In this document: positions 1 to 5,579 of the stretch, one piece after another
Numbering within the stretch: the first letter of the stretch is position 1
Layout: each line of letters opens with the position of its first letter
Assembly (NCBI GenBank): GCA_026786125.1
Contig: JAJAYU010000391.1
Location: forward strand, 1 to 7,051
Length of the DNA stretch: 7,051 nt
From: Chamaesiphon sp.
Lineage (GTDB): Bacteria > Cyanobacteriota > Cyanobacteriia > Cyanobacteriales > Chamaesiphonaceae
Direction: 5' to 3'
Program-made: the position numbers and the translations under genes
The notes under the pieces: generated by a model
Told to the model about the DNA's origin: nothing
What the model saw: the letters and a program-made list of their open reading frames with translations, nothing else
The model's database searches: none

Positions 1-184
1 ATGCTAGATCTTCCTCGACTGGATAGGATGAATTTTCGAGAAAATAAACTGGTGCAAAATTCCGATAGTAGTTAATACAGTCTAGGTACTCCTTTCTTCG
101 TTGTTCGGGATTGATATGCTGAAGTCTGACATTTGTATTAGGAATTATTGTTCCAGTTAGGATAATCGGAATTTCTGTACTCAT
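1..184 (-). CDS. N-terminal part of an unidentified protein, cut by the window edge
   Basis: An open frame starts at ATG (184-182) and stays open for 61 codons to the left edge, so only the N-terminus is present. An in-frame TAG at 193-191 excludes an upstream extension. The protein begins MSTEIPIILTGTIIPN, then has a charged stretch (PEQRRKEYLDCINYYRNF, residues 26-43) and a hydrophobic strand ending in YFLENSSYP (residues 47-55). The IILTGTI and VYFLENS segments look like two beta-strands of a Rossmann-like fold. From memory, similar starts occur in uncharacterised proteins near polysaccharide or glycosyltransferase genes, but I cannot name the family. No clear Shine-Dalgarno precedes the start. 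It lies 66 nt downstream of the ABC ATPase on the same strand, so cotranscription is possible. The reading frame is well supported by its amino-acid composition; the function is unknown. Confidence 0.6.
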   Translation of the reverse strand, partial: MSTEIPIILTGTIIPNTNVRLQHINPEQRRKEYLDCINYYRNFAPVYFLENSSYPVEEDLA

Positions 185-250
185 GATGGTCTAAACAAGT
201 AGTAATATTTCAATTAGATAATTGTTGGGTTTCACTACGCTCTCCCCAAT

Positions 251-901
251 CTACGCTAATTTACCATCAACAATTGGTGTTTCAGTCAGTATGCCTCGAT
301 CGATCTGCCAGCATTTATCGGCAATTGCTAGCAAATCACCAGCATCATGGGTAACAACCAGTAGCGTCCAATCCTGCTTGAGTTTACCCAACAAGTTTAC
401 CAACTGTTGACGCATCGACCAATCTAAGCCCGCTGTCGGCTCATCCAACAGCAACAACGGCGGTTGCCGGATTAATTGAACTGCCAGGGCTAATCGTCGC
501 TGCTGTCCACCACTAAGGGCGTGTGGCGATACATCTAAAGGTATATCTGCTAACCCAACTGAACTGAGGGCTTGCTCCACCCGTTCCGCACCTAGCTCTG
601 GATGCCCCAACCGCAACTCTTCCAAAATTGAATTGGTGCAAAAATGCCGCTCAGGAAATTGAAATACCAGCCCACTCAATTGTTGAATTGATTCAGACTT
701 TAACACGCGATCGCGCCAATAGACACCACCGCTAGTACTACTCGCCAACCCCGCCAAAATTTCCAGCAACGTACTCTTGCCCGAACCGCTCGATCCCACG
801 ATTAAGCCTAATTGCTGAGGTGCTAGTTCTAAGTTAAGATCCGTGAGAATCGATCGATCGCTCACAGGTGGATGGTAGGACAAGTGTTTAAGTTTTAGCA
901 T
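251..901 (-). CDS. ABC transporter ATP-binding protein, ECF / NAP14 (ABCI11)-like
   Basis: A complete 216-residue ABC ATPase without membrane segments. The motifs appear in the right order: Walker A GSSGSGKST (36-44), Q-loop in FQFPERHF (Q81), signature LSGGQ (129-133), Walker B LLLLDEP (149-155), D-loop AGLD (157-160) and H-loop His185 in VVTHD. The FQFPE Q-loop is characteristic of energy-coupling-factor ATPases (EcfA/CbiO), which drive uptake of vitamins or metal ions. The run LVFQFPER, the RRLALAVQL segment after the signature and AGLDW closely recall plastid NAP14/ABCI11, which is linked to transition-metal homeostasis. This suggests a cyanobacterial ancestor of that plastid protein, with an unlinked membrane partner. 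No permease gene is next to it, so the substrate is unknown. The ATG at 901 is supported by an AAGGAGGGG Shine-Dalgarno ending 10 nt upstream. The ATPase assignment is firm; the NAP14 link is from remembered sequence. Confidence 0.93.
   Translation of the reverse strand: MLKLKHLSYHPPVSDRSILTDLNLELAPQQLGLIVGSSGSGKSTLLEILAGLASSTSGGVYWRDRVLKSESIQQLSGLVFQFPERHFCTNSILEELRLGHPELGAERVEQALSSVGLADIPLDVSPHALSGGQQRRLALAVQLIRQPPLLLLDEPTAGLDWSMRQQLVNLLGKLKQDWTLLVVTHDAGDLLAIADKCWQIDRGILTETPIVDGKLA
707..714. repeat. HIP1 octamer GCGATCGC
   Basis: A perfect GCGATCGC palindrome inside the ABC ATPase gene. HIP1 is highly over-represented in most cyanobacterial genomes, so this supports the taxonomic assignment. 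Confidence 0.85.
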
Positions 902-910
902 TAGGTAAAA

Positions 911-949
911 TCCCCTCCTTGGAGGGGTGCCCGTAGGGTGGGGTGGGTA
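911..949. repeat. Interspersed palindromic repeat (CCCCTCCTTGGAGGGG type)
   Basis: The segment starts with a self-complementary CCCCTCC-TT-GGAGGGG core (912-927) and continues into a G-rich part, TGCCCGTAGGGTGGGGTGGG. I recognise this combination as a dispersed small repeat seen between genes in many cyanobacteria. It is non-coding and sits directly upstream of the ABC ATPase start, between divergent genes. The rest of the 902-1116 intergenic region shows no clear sigma70 promoter for the TPR gene; TATAGTATATT at 1001-1011 is AT-rich but lacks a convincing -35 box. Confidence 0.6.
912..918 (-). promoter_or_regulatory. Shine-Dalgarno of the ABC ATPase, located in a repeat hairpin
   Basis: Read on the minus strand, AAGGAGGGG is followed by 10 nt and then the ATG at 901. 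It is the strongest anti-16S match near this start. The same bases form one arm of a CCCCTCC/GGAGGGG hairpin, so folding of the leader would hide the site. Confidence 0.6.
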
Positions 950-967
950 AATCTACGCCGTGAAAGC

Positions 968-982
968 ATCGGAACATCCGAT
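968..982. repeat. Short perfect inverted repeat ATCGGA-ACA-TCCGAT
   Basis: Two 6-nt arms are exactly complementary around a 3-nt centre. The element lies in the intergenic region between the divergent ABC ATPase and TPR genes, so it could be an operator. It overlaps a CGATCG site (979-984), so part of the symmetry may come from the genome-wide abundance of that hexamer. No function is claimed. Confidence 0.3.
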
Positions 983-1116
983 CGATAGTCGCGTCCGCTG
1001 TATAGTATATTGTGATTTTCAAGCCATTAGTACGACGGGTCGATGCAATTAACCTACACGAGCGCGAATATTTTTAACAACCCCGTTTCTACCCCATAGT
1101 TACTAATTCAGAATTT

Positions 1117-2151
1117 ATGAACCTAAAATTCTCCTCCCACACACTACTCACCTTCGCCACTGTTATTACGCTGATTCAATCGGCAATTGTGGCACCCATT
1201 AGCCAATTAAACCCGATTATTTCACCAGCAGTAGCTGCGGCAAAACCAGCCAAGCCCAACAGCAATATGATACCCCAGAAACCACAACAGGGTTCTAATG
1301 TTGAGCGAGCGAAGCAAGCCATGTTTCGCGATGGCAACTATGTCAAAGCCAAACAATACCTCGAAGCAGCACTAAAAACCGAACCAAATGATCCACTAAC
1401 TTATGCGATGAATACTCTTTATCCTTTTAGTGCTGGAGACTATGAAAAAGTCAGAGAGTATGGTGAAAAAACATCCAAAGCTGCCGCAAATTTGATGAAA
1501 ACTAACCCGCTGCGCGGGAATTTGTACCAGGGCGTTGGATTGGGAATTTTAGGTGCTTATGAGCTAAAAAAAGCTAATGGTGGTGCGTTGGGTGCGTTAA
1601 ATAAGCTTCAAAAAGTATTTGAATATATGGATAAAGCCCAAAAGCTCGATCCCAAAAATCCAGAACTAAATCTGGTCAAAGGTTATATGGATCTTCTACT
1701 TGCTGTCAATGTACCATTTTCTGATACCACGCAAGCGGTCGAACAATTGAAAAATGCCGAGCCTAGATATCTAGCCCTGCGGGGTATGTATGTTGGCTAT
1801 CGGGATTTGAAGGAGTACGATAAGGCAAATACAGCCATCAATGCCGCCATCAAACTTGCGCCTCAAAATCCTGAGCTAACTTACTACAAGGCACAACTCC
1901 TCGGAATTCGCGGACGAGAACAACGGAATGATAACGATCTGCGCGAATCGATTAAACTATTTGAAGTTGCGTATCAAAAGAGCGATCGATTATTACTAAC
2001 TAGCATCGCCCAAATCCTCTCGGAACGCTGTCAAGCCAAGACAGCACTCAATAGAACAACTGCCGATGTTTGCTGGGGCTTTGAAGCCCAGCTCAAGCAG
2101 AGTAATCCCCGCGTTGTGGTTGGATTGAATAAGTTACCAGCTTTGAATTAG
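1117..2151 (+). CDS. Exported TPR-repeat protein
   Basis: A 344-residue protein. Its N-terminus has a hydrophobic core (about residues 9-28) and an AVAAAK region (39-43) compatible with signal-peptidase cleavage, so the mature protein is probably periplasmic or, less likely, anchored in a membrane. A Pro/Lys/Gln-rich stretch follows (43-60). The remainder is helical with tetratricopeptide repeats. The clearest are residues 62-95 (ending ALKTEPNDP), about 165-183 (ending AQKLDPKNPE) and 218-253 (ending AIKLAPQNPE). Each ends in the typical Asp/Ala-Pro-x-(Asn/Asp) turn. TPR units usually form a scaffold for protein-protein contacts; no catalytic motif is visible and the partner is unknown. Two C-terminal cysteines (305, 319) could form a disulfide after export. 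The ATG at 1117 is chosen because it gives a sensible signal peptide; no clear Shine-Dalgarno precedes it. The gene is monocistronic, diverging from the ABC ATPase and converging on the HTH gene. Confidence 0.87.
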   Translation: MNLKFSSHTLLTFATVITLIQSAIVAPISQLNPIISPAVAAAKPAKPNSNMIPQKPQQGSNVERAKQAMFRDGNYVKAKQYLEAALKTEPNDPLTYAMNTLYPFSAGDYEKVREYGEKTSKAAANLMKTNPLRGNLYQGVGLGILGAYELKKANGGALGALNKLQKVFEYMDKAQKLDPKNPELNLVKGYMDLLLAVNVPFSDTTQAVEQLKNAEPRYLALRGMYVGYRDLKEYDKANTAINAAIKLAPQNPELTYYKAQLLGIRGREQRNDNDLRESIKLFEVAYQKSDRLLLTSIAQILSERCQAKTALNRTTADVCWGFEAQLKQSNPRVVVGLNKLPALN

Positions 2152-2187
2152 GCTTTAGGCTTTAGGCTTTAGGCTTTAGGCTTTAGG
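2148..2187. repeat. Tandem heptamer array (GGCTTTA)x5
   Basis: Five perfect copies of GGCTTTA begin at 2151, 2158, 2165, 2172 and 2179, followed by a final GG. The preceding TTA (2148-2150) continues the phase. The stop codon TAG (2149-2151) of the TPR gene is therefore the first bases of the array. Short tandem heptamer repeats are well known in cyanobacterial intergenic DNA and change copy number by slippage. Confidence 0.9.
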
Positions 2188-2212
2188 TGATTCCCCGCAA
2201 TAAATATACCAT

Positions 2213-2306
2213 TGGCTTTGCTTGTGCCTACGGCAAGCTTCGCCAACTGCTCCGCTCAACCATCGGTGGGTGAGCGGAGCAGTTGGCAAAGCCTCTCGAA
2301 ACGAGA
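2213..2306. repeat. Mosaic palindromic dispersed repeat
   Basis: Several nested inverted elements lie together: an outer GGCTTTGC (2213-2220) matched by GCAAAGCC (2286-2293), a GCC-TAC-GGC hairpin (2226-2234), a 17-bp perfect stem (2242-2258 with 2271-2287) and a small TCTCG-AAA-CGAGA hairpin (2294-2306). Wording such as TGCCTACGGCAAGCTTCG is typical of small dispersed repeats in Nostoc-like genomes. The 2152-2339 interval between the two convergent genes holds nothing else I can support. Confidence 0.7.
2242..2287. terminator. 17-bp stem that may end both convergent transcripts
   Basis: The arms GCCAACTGCTCCGCTCA (2242-2258) and its exact complement (2271-2287) enclose a 12-nt loop. Its position between two convergent genes suits a bidirectional terminator or an mRNA 3'-end stabiliser. 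There is no T-run after the stem on either strand, so it is not a canonical intrinsic terminator. It may simply be the core of the mobile repeat. Confidence 0.35.
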
Positions 2307-2339
2307 AAACCAAAACCCAGCTTCTTTGTCGGGAGTCAG

Positions 2340-3440
2340 CTAATTCAACGAATAAATATTGCCATCAACCAACAACCTAGTGATTCCCTTTAACTTAAGG
2401 TGTTGAGTAGTCTTATAAAAGACTTTGCTATCTGGCACCTTAATTACTCGTTGAGTGCGTTGATTGGAAAATCTTTTTGCCACTCGCGGATTGTCAAAAA
2501 TTGGTAACGTCCGCTGCTGGGTTTCTTCGCCAGCTATCTGCCCAAGATCGGCGAAGTCTTTGAGTGGACGCACGATTAATTCGGCAAACTTGTCGATCAC
2601 GATATAGCAAGTACGCGGTAAGGTAGCCTGAGATAGTGGAGTGATTTGAACATGCAATCGATCCTTTGTGAGCAGCTGATTTGGATCTAATGGTCGATCG
2701 ACTGTTGTAGAATCATCCTCATCATCATCCTCTTCTTCATCGTCATCCGAAACTTCTTCCCCAAACATTGCCGCTAGAACGTTGACATCCTCGGTGTCAT
2801 CATCATCTTCTTCCAGCTCATCTGCGGGAATCTCTGCAACTATCGGCGGAGCGTATCTACTCTCTGAATCCGCGAGTATTTCTCGCAATACTGGGGTGCG
2901 CGAAATTGGTGGTGGTGGCTCGACATTATCGCTCGTGGAAATGACTACTGAGCTAGGGATTTGAGGTGGAGTTCTGTCAATGGTAGGCTCCTCAATCTCT
3001 GCCACTGTGATTGGCTCATCCTTGGCAATTGTTGATGGTGCTGAAGAACGACGACGCAGCTTGCGGGGCGCGCTACTATCCTCTTCAGTTGTGCTGGTTG
3101 ACGATGAGATGACAGGTAAAATTAAGCTAGGAATAGGATCTACCAGATCGGTACTTGGTTGATTGAGATCTAGATTAGTTTGTAGTGTCGCTGCTGGAAT
3201 ATCGATCGATGGTGCCACAATTGTACTCAGGAATTCATCCTCAATTCCGACTTTCAATCCCCGTTTCTGCTGGATCAAGACCTCGTATTCAACTTCTGGA
3301 ATCCCAGTCTTGAGGATGCGACTGATCGTGGAATTGCTGACTCCATAACGATTTGCTAGAGATGCAGTCGTATCTCCACCATGACGATAGAAATCAACAA
3401 TCTCCAATTTATCCGCAGCGGTAATTTTTTTAGAACTCAT
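2340..3440 (-). CDS. HTH protein with acidic linker and conserved C-terminal domain
   Basis: A 366-residue protein in three parts. Residues 7-45 form a helix-turn-helix of the Psq/transposase-like or resolvase-like kind: helix DKLEIVDFYRHG, helix TTASLANRYG, then recognition helix SNSTISRILK. Residues 66-255 are a long, poorly conserved-looking linker rich in Ser, Thr and Pro. It has a basic patch RKLRRRS (126-132) and a strongly acidic run (207-243) with DDDEEEDDDEDD. Residues 255-366 look folded, with CYIVIDKFAELIVRPLKDF, a TLPIFDNPRVAKRFSN segment and a closing ITRLLVDGNIYSLN. I remember this C-terminal part in uncharacterised cyanobacterial proteins. Although the HTH resembles transposase N-termini, no DDE or Ser-recombinase catalytic domain is present, so a DNA-binding regulator or nucleoid-associated role is more likely. 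The ATG lies 2 nt after the stop of the upstream membrane-protein gene, so translation is probably coupled. Molecular function is unproven. Confidence 0.85.
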   Translation of the reverse strand: MSSKKITAADKLEIVDFYRHGGDTTASLANRYGVSNSTISRILKTGIPEVEYEVLIQQKRGLKVGIEDEFLSTIVAPSIDIPAATLQTNLDLNQPSTDLVDPIPSLILPVISSSTSTTEEDSSAPRKLRRRSSAPSTIAKDEPITVAEIEEPTIDRTPPQIPSSVVISTSDNVEPPPPISRTPVLREILADSESRYAPPIVAEIPADELEEDDDDTEDVNVLAAMFGEEVSDDDEEEDDDEDDSTTVDRPLDPNQLLTKDRLHVQITPLSQATLPRTCYIVIDKFAELIVRPLKDFADLGQIAGEETQQRTLPIFDNPRVAKRFSNQRTQRVIKVPDSKVFYKTTQHLKLKGITRLLVDGNIYSLN

Positions 3441-3442
3441 GT

Positions 3443-4456
3443 TTACTTTATAGCGGTTCGTCGGCGGGCTAAACGGCGAGCACGAATGGAGTTATCAAAT
3501 TCTAGCGCAGCAGCGATGCCAAACTGTACAATCCCAAAAATCCAGAACACTTCCATGATAGAGCCACTTTCATATCCTTGCACTTGATCGTGAGCGGAAG
3601 CGAACCAGGTATCGGCGATATAAAAACATAATACCGCTTGTGCGGTCATTCGCCAGGGTAATCCCAATTGTCCACCCCAAAATCCTAGCAACAGAATTGC
3701 GGCAAAAGTGAGTAAGACCAAATCACAAAGCACATAAAATAAATTAAAAGTGGTGACTAGTGGCTGCATCGATTGATCGATTGCTAATACCCACTCAGGG
3801 GGCGTTTCCAAGCTCATCACGGTGCTGTTGGCGATGGATTGATGACTGATGGTGGGAGTAATCATTCCGGTCGTTAAGCTGGGATTAGGGCTGGTTTGAG
3901 CGATCTCGATCGATGATAACCCTGGCGGTACTCCGGCTCTAGCTGGAAGTGTCGTCAGCGAGCAACCAATTGTCAAACCGATGGCTGCTACAGCTCCGAC
4001 TATTACCCATTGTTGAGGAGCTAGTTGGACATCTCGATCTAAAATTGCCAGCCGCATTCCGGCAATCAGCATTAAGTAAAACAAGACGAAAAAAGGATTT
4101 CCGGCGGAAGCAGCCGGATCTAACCCCCATTGTACTTCCCATAAACAGAACCACAAATTACCACCAAAAAAGGCAAAAATGGCGATCGCAAATAATAACC
4201 AGACAGCTCTCCCACTGGGAATATTTGGACTCTGCCAATTGCGCCAACAGAGATAACCAGAGATTAGTAGCCCAATTTCTTCTAATCCTGTGGTTGCTAA
4301 AATAAACCATACAGGACGAGCGGCATGGGCATCAACGACGCTAAAATTTAGATAGAGAACTGTGGAAATTACCGCCCAAATTATCCCCCAATAAGTCACG
4401 TATTCCCCCCGCAACCAAGTTTGGATATCTGATTTTTCTAGTCGCAGCTTAGTCAT
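3443..4456 (-). CDS. Membrane protein resembling a stand-alone 7TM-type sensory input domain
   Basis: A 337-residue integral membrane protein with about eight hydrophobic segments: roughly 19-38, 48-70, 84-106, 120-138, 149-167, 233-259, 268-287 and 299-318. The basic tail (RARRLARRR, 325-333) predicts a cytoplasmic C-terminus, and an even segment number puts the N-terminus inside too. A polar loop of about 65 residues (168-232) lies between segments 5 and 6, predicted periplasmic. The order FFGGNLWF...WGLDP...GNPFFVLFYLMLIAG (97-133) and later FYIADTWFAS...GYESGSIMEVFWIFGIVQFGIAAALE (278-319) recalls the membrane input regions that precede PAS, GGDEF or histidine-kinase domains. Here there is no output domain. 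It is the middle gene of a three-gene operon: 13 nt follow the upstream gene and 2 nt precede the HTH gene. A signal-sensing role is inference; transport cannot be excluded. No clear Shine-Dalgarno is seen. Confidence 0.8.
   Translation of the reverse strand: MTKLRLEKSDIQTWLRGEYVTYWGIIWAVISTVLYLNFSVVDAHAARPVWFILATTGLEEIGLLISGYLCWRNWQSPNIPSGRAVWLLFAIAIFAFFGGNLWFCLWEVQWGLDPAASAGNPFFVLFYLMLIAGMRLAILDRDVQLAPQQWVIVGAVAAIGLTIGCSLTTLPARAGVPPGLSSIEIAQTSPNPSLTTGMITPTISHQSIANSTVMSLETPPEWVLAIDQSMQPLVTTFNLFYVLCDLVLLTFAAILLLGFWGGQLGLPWRMTAQAVLCFYIADTWFASAHDQVQGYESGSIMEVFWIFGIVQFGIAAALEFDNSIRARRLARRRTAIK
4182..4189. repeat. HIP1 octamer GCGATCGC
   Basis: A second perfect HIP1 palindrome in the window, inside the membrane-protein gene. 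Confidence 0.85.
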
Positions 4457-4469
4457 ATTGGGGAATATA

Positions 4470-5126
4470 TTATTTGGTTTTAAGATCTAATACATCTATC
4501 AAAATTATTCGCAATGAATCTGGCATCGATTCAATAATATCGATCGTTAGCTTCTGCCCAAACTGCTGTCCCATCTTCTTTTGAGTAAGATCGCACAACT
4601 GTCGATCAAATTCAATAAAGTCTGATCGTGACCAATTTAGCTGCTCAGAGGCTAAGGGATCGAAACTCAGTAATTGATCGAGATCTTGCTTCGACTTCAG
4701 GTGTGAATTTGCGACTAATAAATTGTCTGCAAATATCTGTAATTGTCGTTGTCCCAACAACTCTTGCCATTGCACCCAAAGTTCCTGGAATAGCCAAATA
4801 CTCGCTTGTTGCAATCCTAAATTGCGATCAGATTCTGTACTTGTACTGGATGGATTAGCGATCTGATCCAACACCCATAATGAATAGTAACCAACTTCTC
4901 GTACCAGCAAATATCGACAGGGCACAGTCGTATTTGCTTCGATCTGTTGTTGCCATCGTTGTTGTGCCAATTCCAGTTTGTGACTAGCAAAAGCTTGAAT
5001 TAAGTCGTATCTTTGCCCCTGATAATTGAGCCGCAATCTAGCATCGTGATGCTCAGGGTGGTTGGATACCTCAATATTTACCAATGGTGCATCGATGATT
5101 GCCGTTTTTGATCGGACATACTCCAT
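4470..5126 (-). CDS. Conserved hypothetical soluble protein, first gene of the operon
   Basis: A 218-residue protein without signal peptide or membrane segments. An N-terminal beta-rich part (about 1-90) contains ARLRLNYQGQRYDLIQAF (29-46) and a CRYLLVREVGYYSLWVLDQI stretch (70-89). A Ser/Thr/Asn-rich hinge (91-101) separates it from a helical C-terminal part (102-218) with ASIWLFQELWVQWQELLG (108-125) and SFDPLASEQLNWSR (154-167). The layout resembles, from memory, the cyanobacterial family named after Npun_F0813, but I am not sure of this. No catalytic motif stands out and no function can be assigned. The gene leads the operon with the membrane protein (13-nt gap) and the HTH protein. The ATG at 5126 is used because a promoter-like sequence ends just upstream and no in-frame alternative is better; no strong Shine-Dalgarno is present. 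Confidence 0.82.
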   Translation of the reverse strand: MEYVRSKTAIIDAPLVNIEVSNHPEHHDARLRLNYQGQRYDLIQAFASHKLELAQQRWQQQIEANTTVPCRYLLVREVGYYSLWVLDQIANPSSTSTESDRNLGLQQASIWLFQELWVQWQELLGQRQLQIFADNLLVANSHLKSKQDLDQLLSFDPLASEQLNWSRSDFIEFDRQLCDLTQKKMGQQFGQKLTIDIIESMPDSLRIILIDVLDLKTK

Positions 5127-5147
5127 ATATCACTACGATTCAGATGT

Positions 5148-5175
5148 ATTATAGTAATATTTAATACTATGACTA
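5148..5175 (-). promoter_or_regulatory. Putative sigma70-type promoter of the three-gene operon
   Basis: On the minus strand a perfect TATAAT (5153-5148) lies 16 nt after TAGTCA (5175-5170), which matches the -35 consensus at four of six bases. Transcription would start near 5141, giving a leader of about 15 nt before the ATG at 5126. A short leader without a Shine-Dalgarno fits the weak ribosome site seen there. Confidence 0.45.
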
Positions 5176-5279
5176 CTTGAATTGCCTAGAGTAATATTGC
5201 CGATCTTCTGGATTATCCCAATTTGAGCTATGGCGTAAGGGCGATTTATCTGCACCTGTTCTGAAAAATCCAACCGCAA

Positions 5280-5306
5280 TTGCTGCAATTGTCGAGAAAG
5301 TATGAT
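5280..5306 (+). promoter_or_regulatory. Possible promoter of tRNA-Arg
   Basis: TTGCTG (5280-5285) and TATGAT (5301-5306) are separated by 15 nt, shorter than the ideal 17. They lie at the right distance for a start about 12 nt before the tRNA. Weak evidence. Confidence 0.3.
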
Positions 5307-5324
5307 AGGATATGGTGCTAGTAC

Positions 5325-5398
5325 GGGTGAATAGCTCAGTTGGATAGAGCAACTACCTTCTAAGTAGTCGGTCGGGGGTTCGAGTCCCTCTTCACCCA
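5325..5398 (+). tRNA. tRNA-Arg (anticodon UCU)
   Basis: The 74-nt sequence folds into a complete cloverleaf. The acceptor stem is GGGTGAA (5325-5331) with TTCACCC (5391-5397) and discriminator A5398. The D arm is GCTC/GAGC, and the anticodon stem is ACTAC/GTAGT around the loop CTTCTAA with anticodon TCT (5359-5361). A 5-nt variable loop follows. The T arm has a GGGGG/CCCTC stem with one G-T pair and loop TTCGAGT. The anticodon UCU reads AGA and AGG, hence arginine. CCA is not encoded and is added after transcription, as is usual in cyanobacteria. The gene diverges from the hypothetical-protein operon. Confidence 0.97.
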
Positions 5399-5417
5399 TA
5401 ATTTTGAATGCCAAAAC

Positions 5418-5439
5418 TCACTTCGACTCCGCTCAGTGA
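5418..5439. repeat. Small dispersed palindromic repeat (TCACTTCGACTCCGCTCAGTGA)
   Basis: TCACT (5418-5422) and AGTGA (5435-5439) flank TCGACTCCGCTC. I recognise CTTCGACTCCGCTCAGTGAAC as a repeat scattered between genes in many cyanobacteria. It begins 20 nt after the tRNA and might help end its transcript, though no T-run follows. Confidence 0.55.
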
Positions 5440-5446
5440 ACAGATA

Positions 5447-5486
5447 TGTAGGTTGGGTTGAAGAATGAAACCCAACACGCCCAAGC
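5447..5486. repeat. Palindromic dispersed element, copy 1 (GTAGGTTGGGTT type)
   Basis: TGTAGGTTGGGTTGAAGAATG is followed by AAACCCAACACGCCCAAGC. The internal arms GTTGGGTT (5452-5459) and AACCCAAC (5469-5476) give an 8-bp stem. This type of short element is very common in cyanobacterial intergenic DNA and has no coding capacity. Confidence 0.75.
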
Positions 5487-5505
5487 TAAAAGGCTCTCGA
5501 AGATC

Positions 5506-5570
5506 TGTAGGTTGGGTTGAAGAATGCTGGCAGAGCCTCTCCTTCAGGAGATAACCCAACACGCCCAAGC
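5506..5570. repeat. Palindromic dispersed element, copy 2, interrupted
   Basis: The first 21 nt (5506-5526) and the last 18 nt (5553-5570) are identical to copy 1, but 26 nt replace a single A in the loop. The 8-bp stem GTTGGGTT/AACCCAAC is kept. The element lies just after the stop codon of the outer-membrane protein gene on the minus strand, where it may form the 3' end of that transcript. The 5399-5579 interval otherwise contains no gene. Confidence 0.75.
5527..5552. repeat. Nested hairpin module in repeat copy 2
   Basis: This 26-nt insert contains GGCAGAGCC followed by the hairpin TCTCC-TTCA-GGAGA (5538-5551). Its form matches the GGCAAAGCC plus TCTCG-AAA-CGAGA module at 2285-2306, so both probably belong to one repeat family. 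Confidence 0.6.
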
Positions 5571-5579
5571 GAGATTTAA

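Noticed and set aside
838..865. GTGAG...CTCAC inverted repeat around overlapping CGATCG sites as an operator
   Set aside because: It lies within the coding part of the ABC ATPase, the arms are only 5 bp, and the centre symmetry comes from CGATCG itself.
2148..2187. The heptamer array as a CRISPR array
   Set aside because: Units are 7 nt and contiguous, with no spacers.
2782..3348. Several 60-codon plus-strand frames, Ser-rich
   Set aside because: They are complements of the acidic, Ser/Thr-rich linker of the HTH gene; the poly-Ser run is the antisense of Asp/Glu codons.
2340..3440. Reading the HTH gene as a transposase and the region as an insertion sequence
   Set aside because: No catalytic domain, no terminal inverted repeats and no target duplication; the gene is tightly embedded in an operon.
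3949..4305. A 118-codon plus-strand frame
   Set aside because: It lies wholly inside the membrane-protein gene on the other strand, has no ribosome site and an amino-acid make-up unlike a folded protein.
5133..5414. A 93-codon open frame on the minus strand
   Set aside because: It runs antisense through the tRNA-Arg gene; the peptide with GEEGLEPPTDYLEGS is the familiar artefact of translating a tRNA backwards.
5399..5579. Repeat cluster after the tRNA as an integrated element's attachment site
   Set aside because: No copy of the tRNA 3' end and no integrase gene is present in the window.
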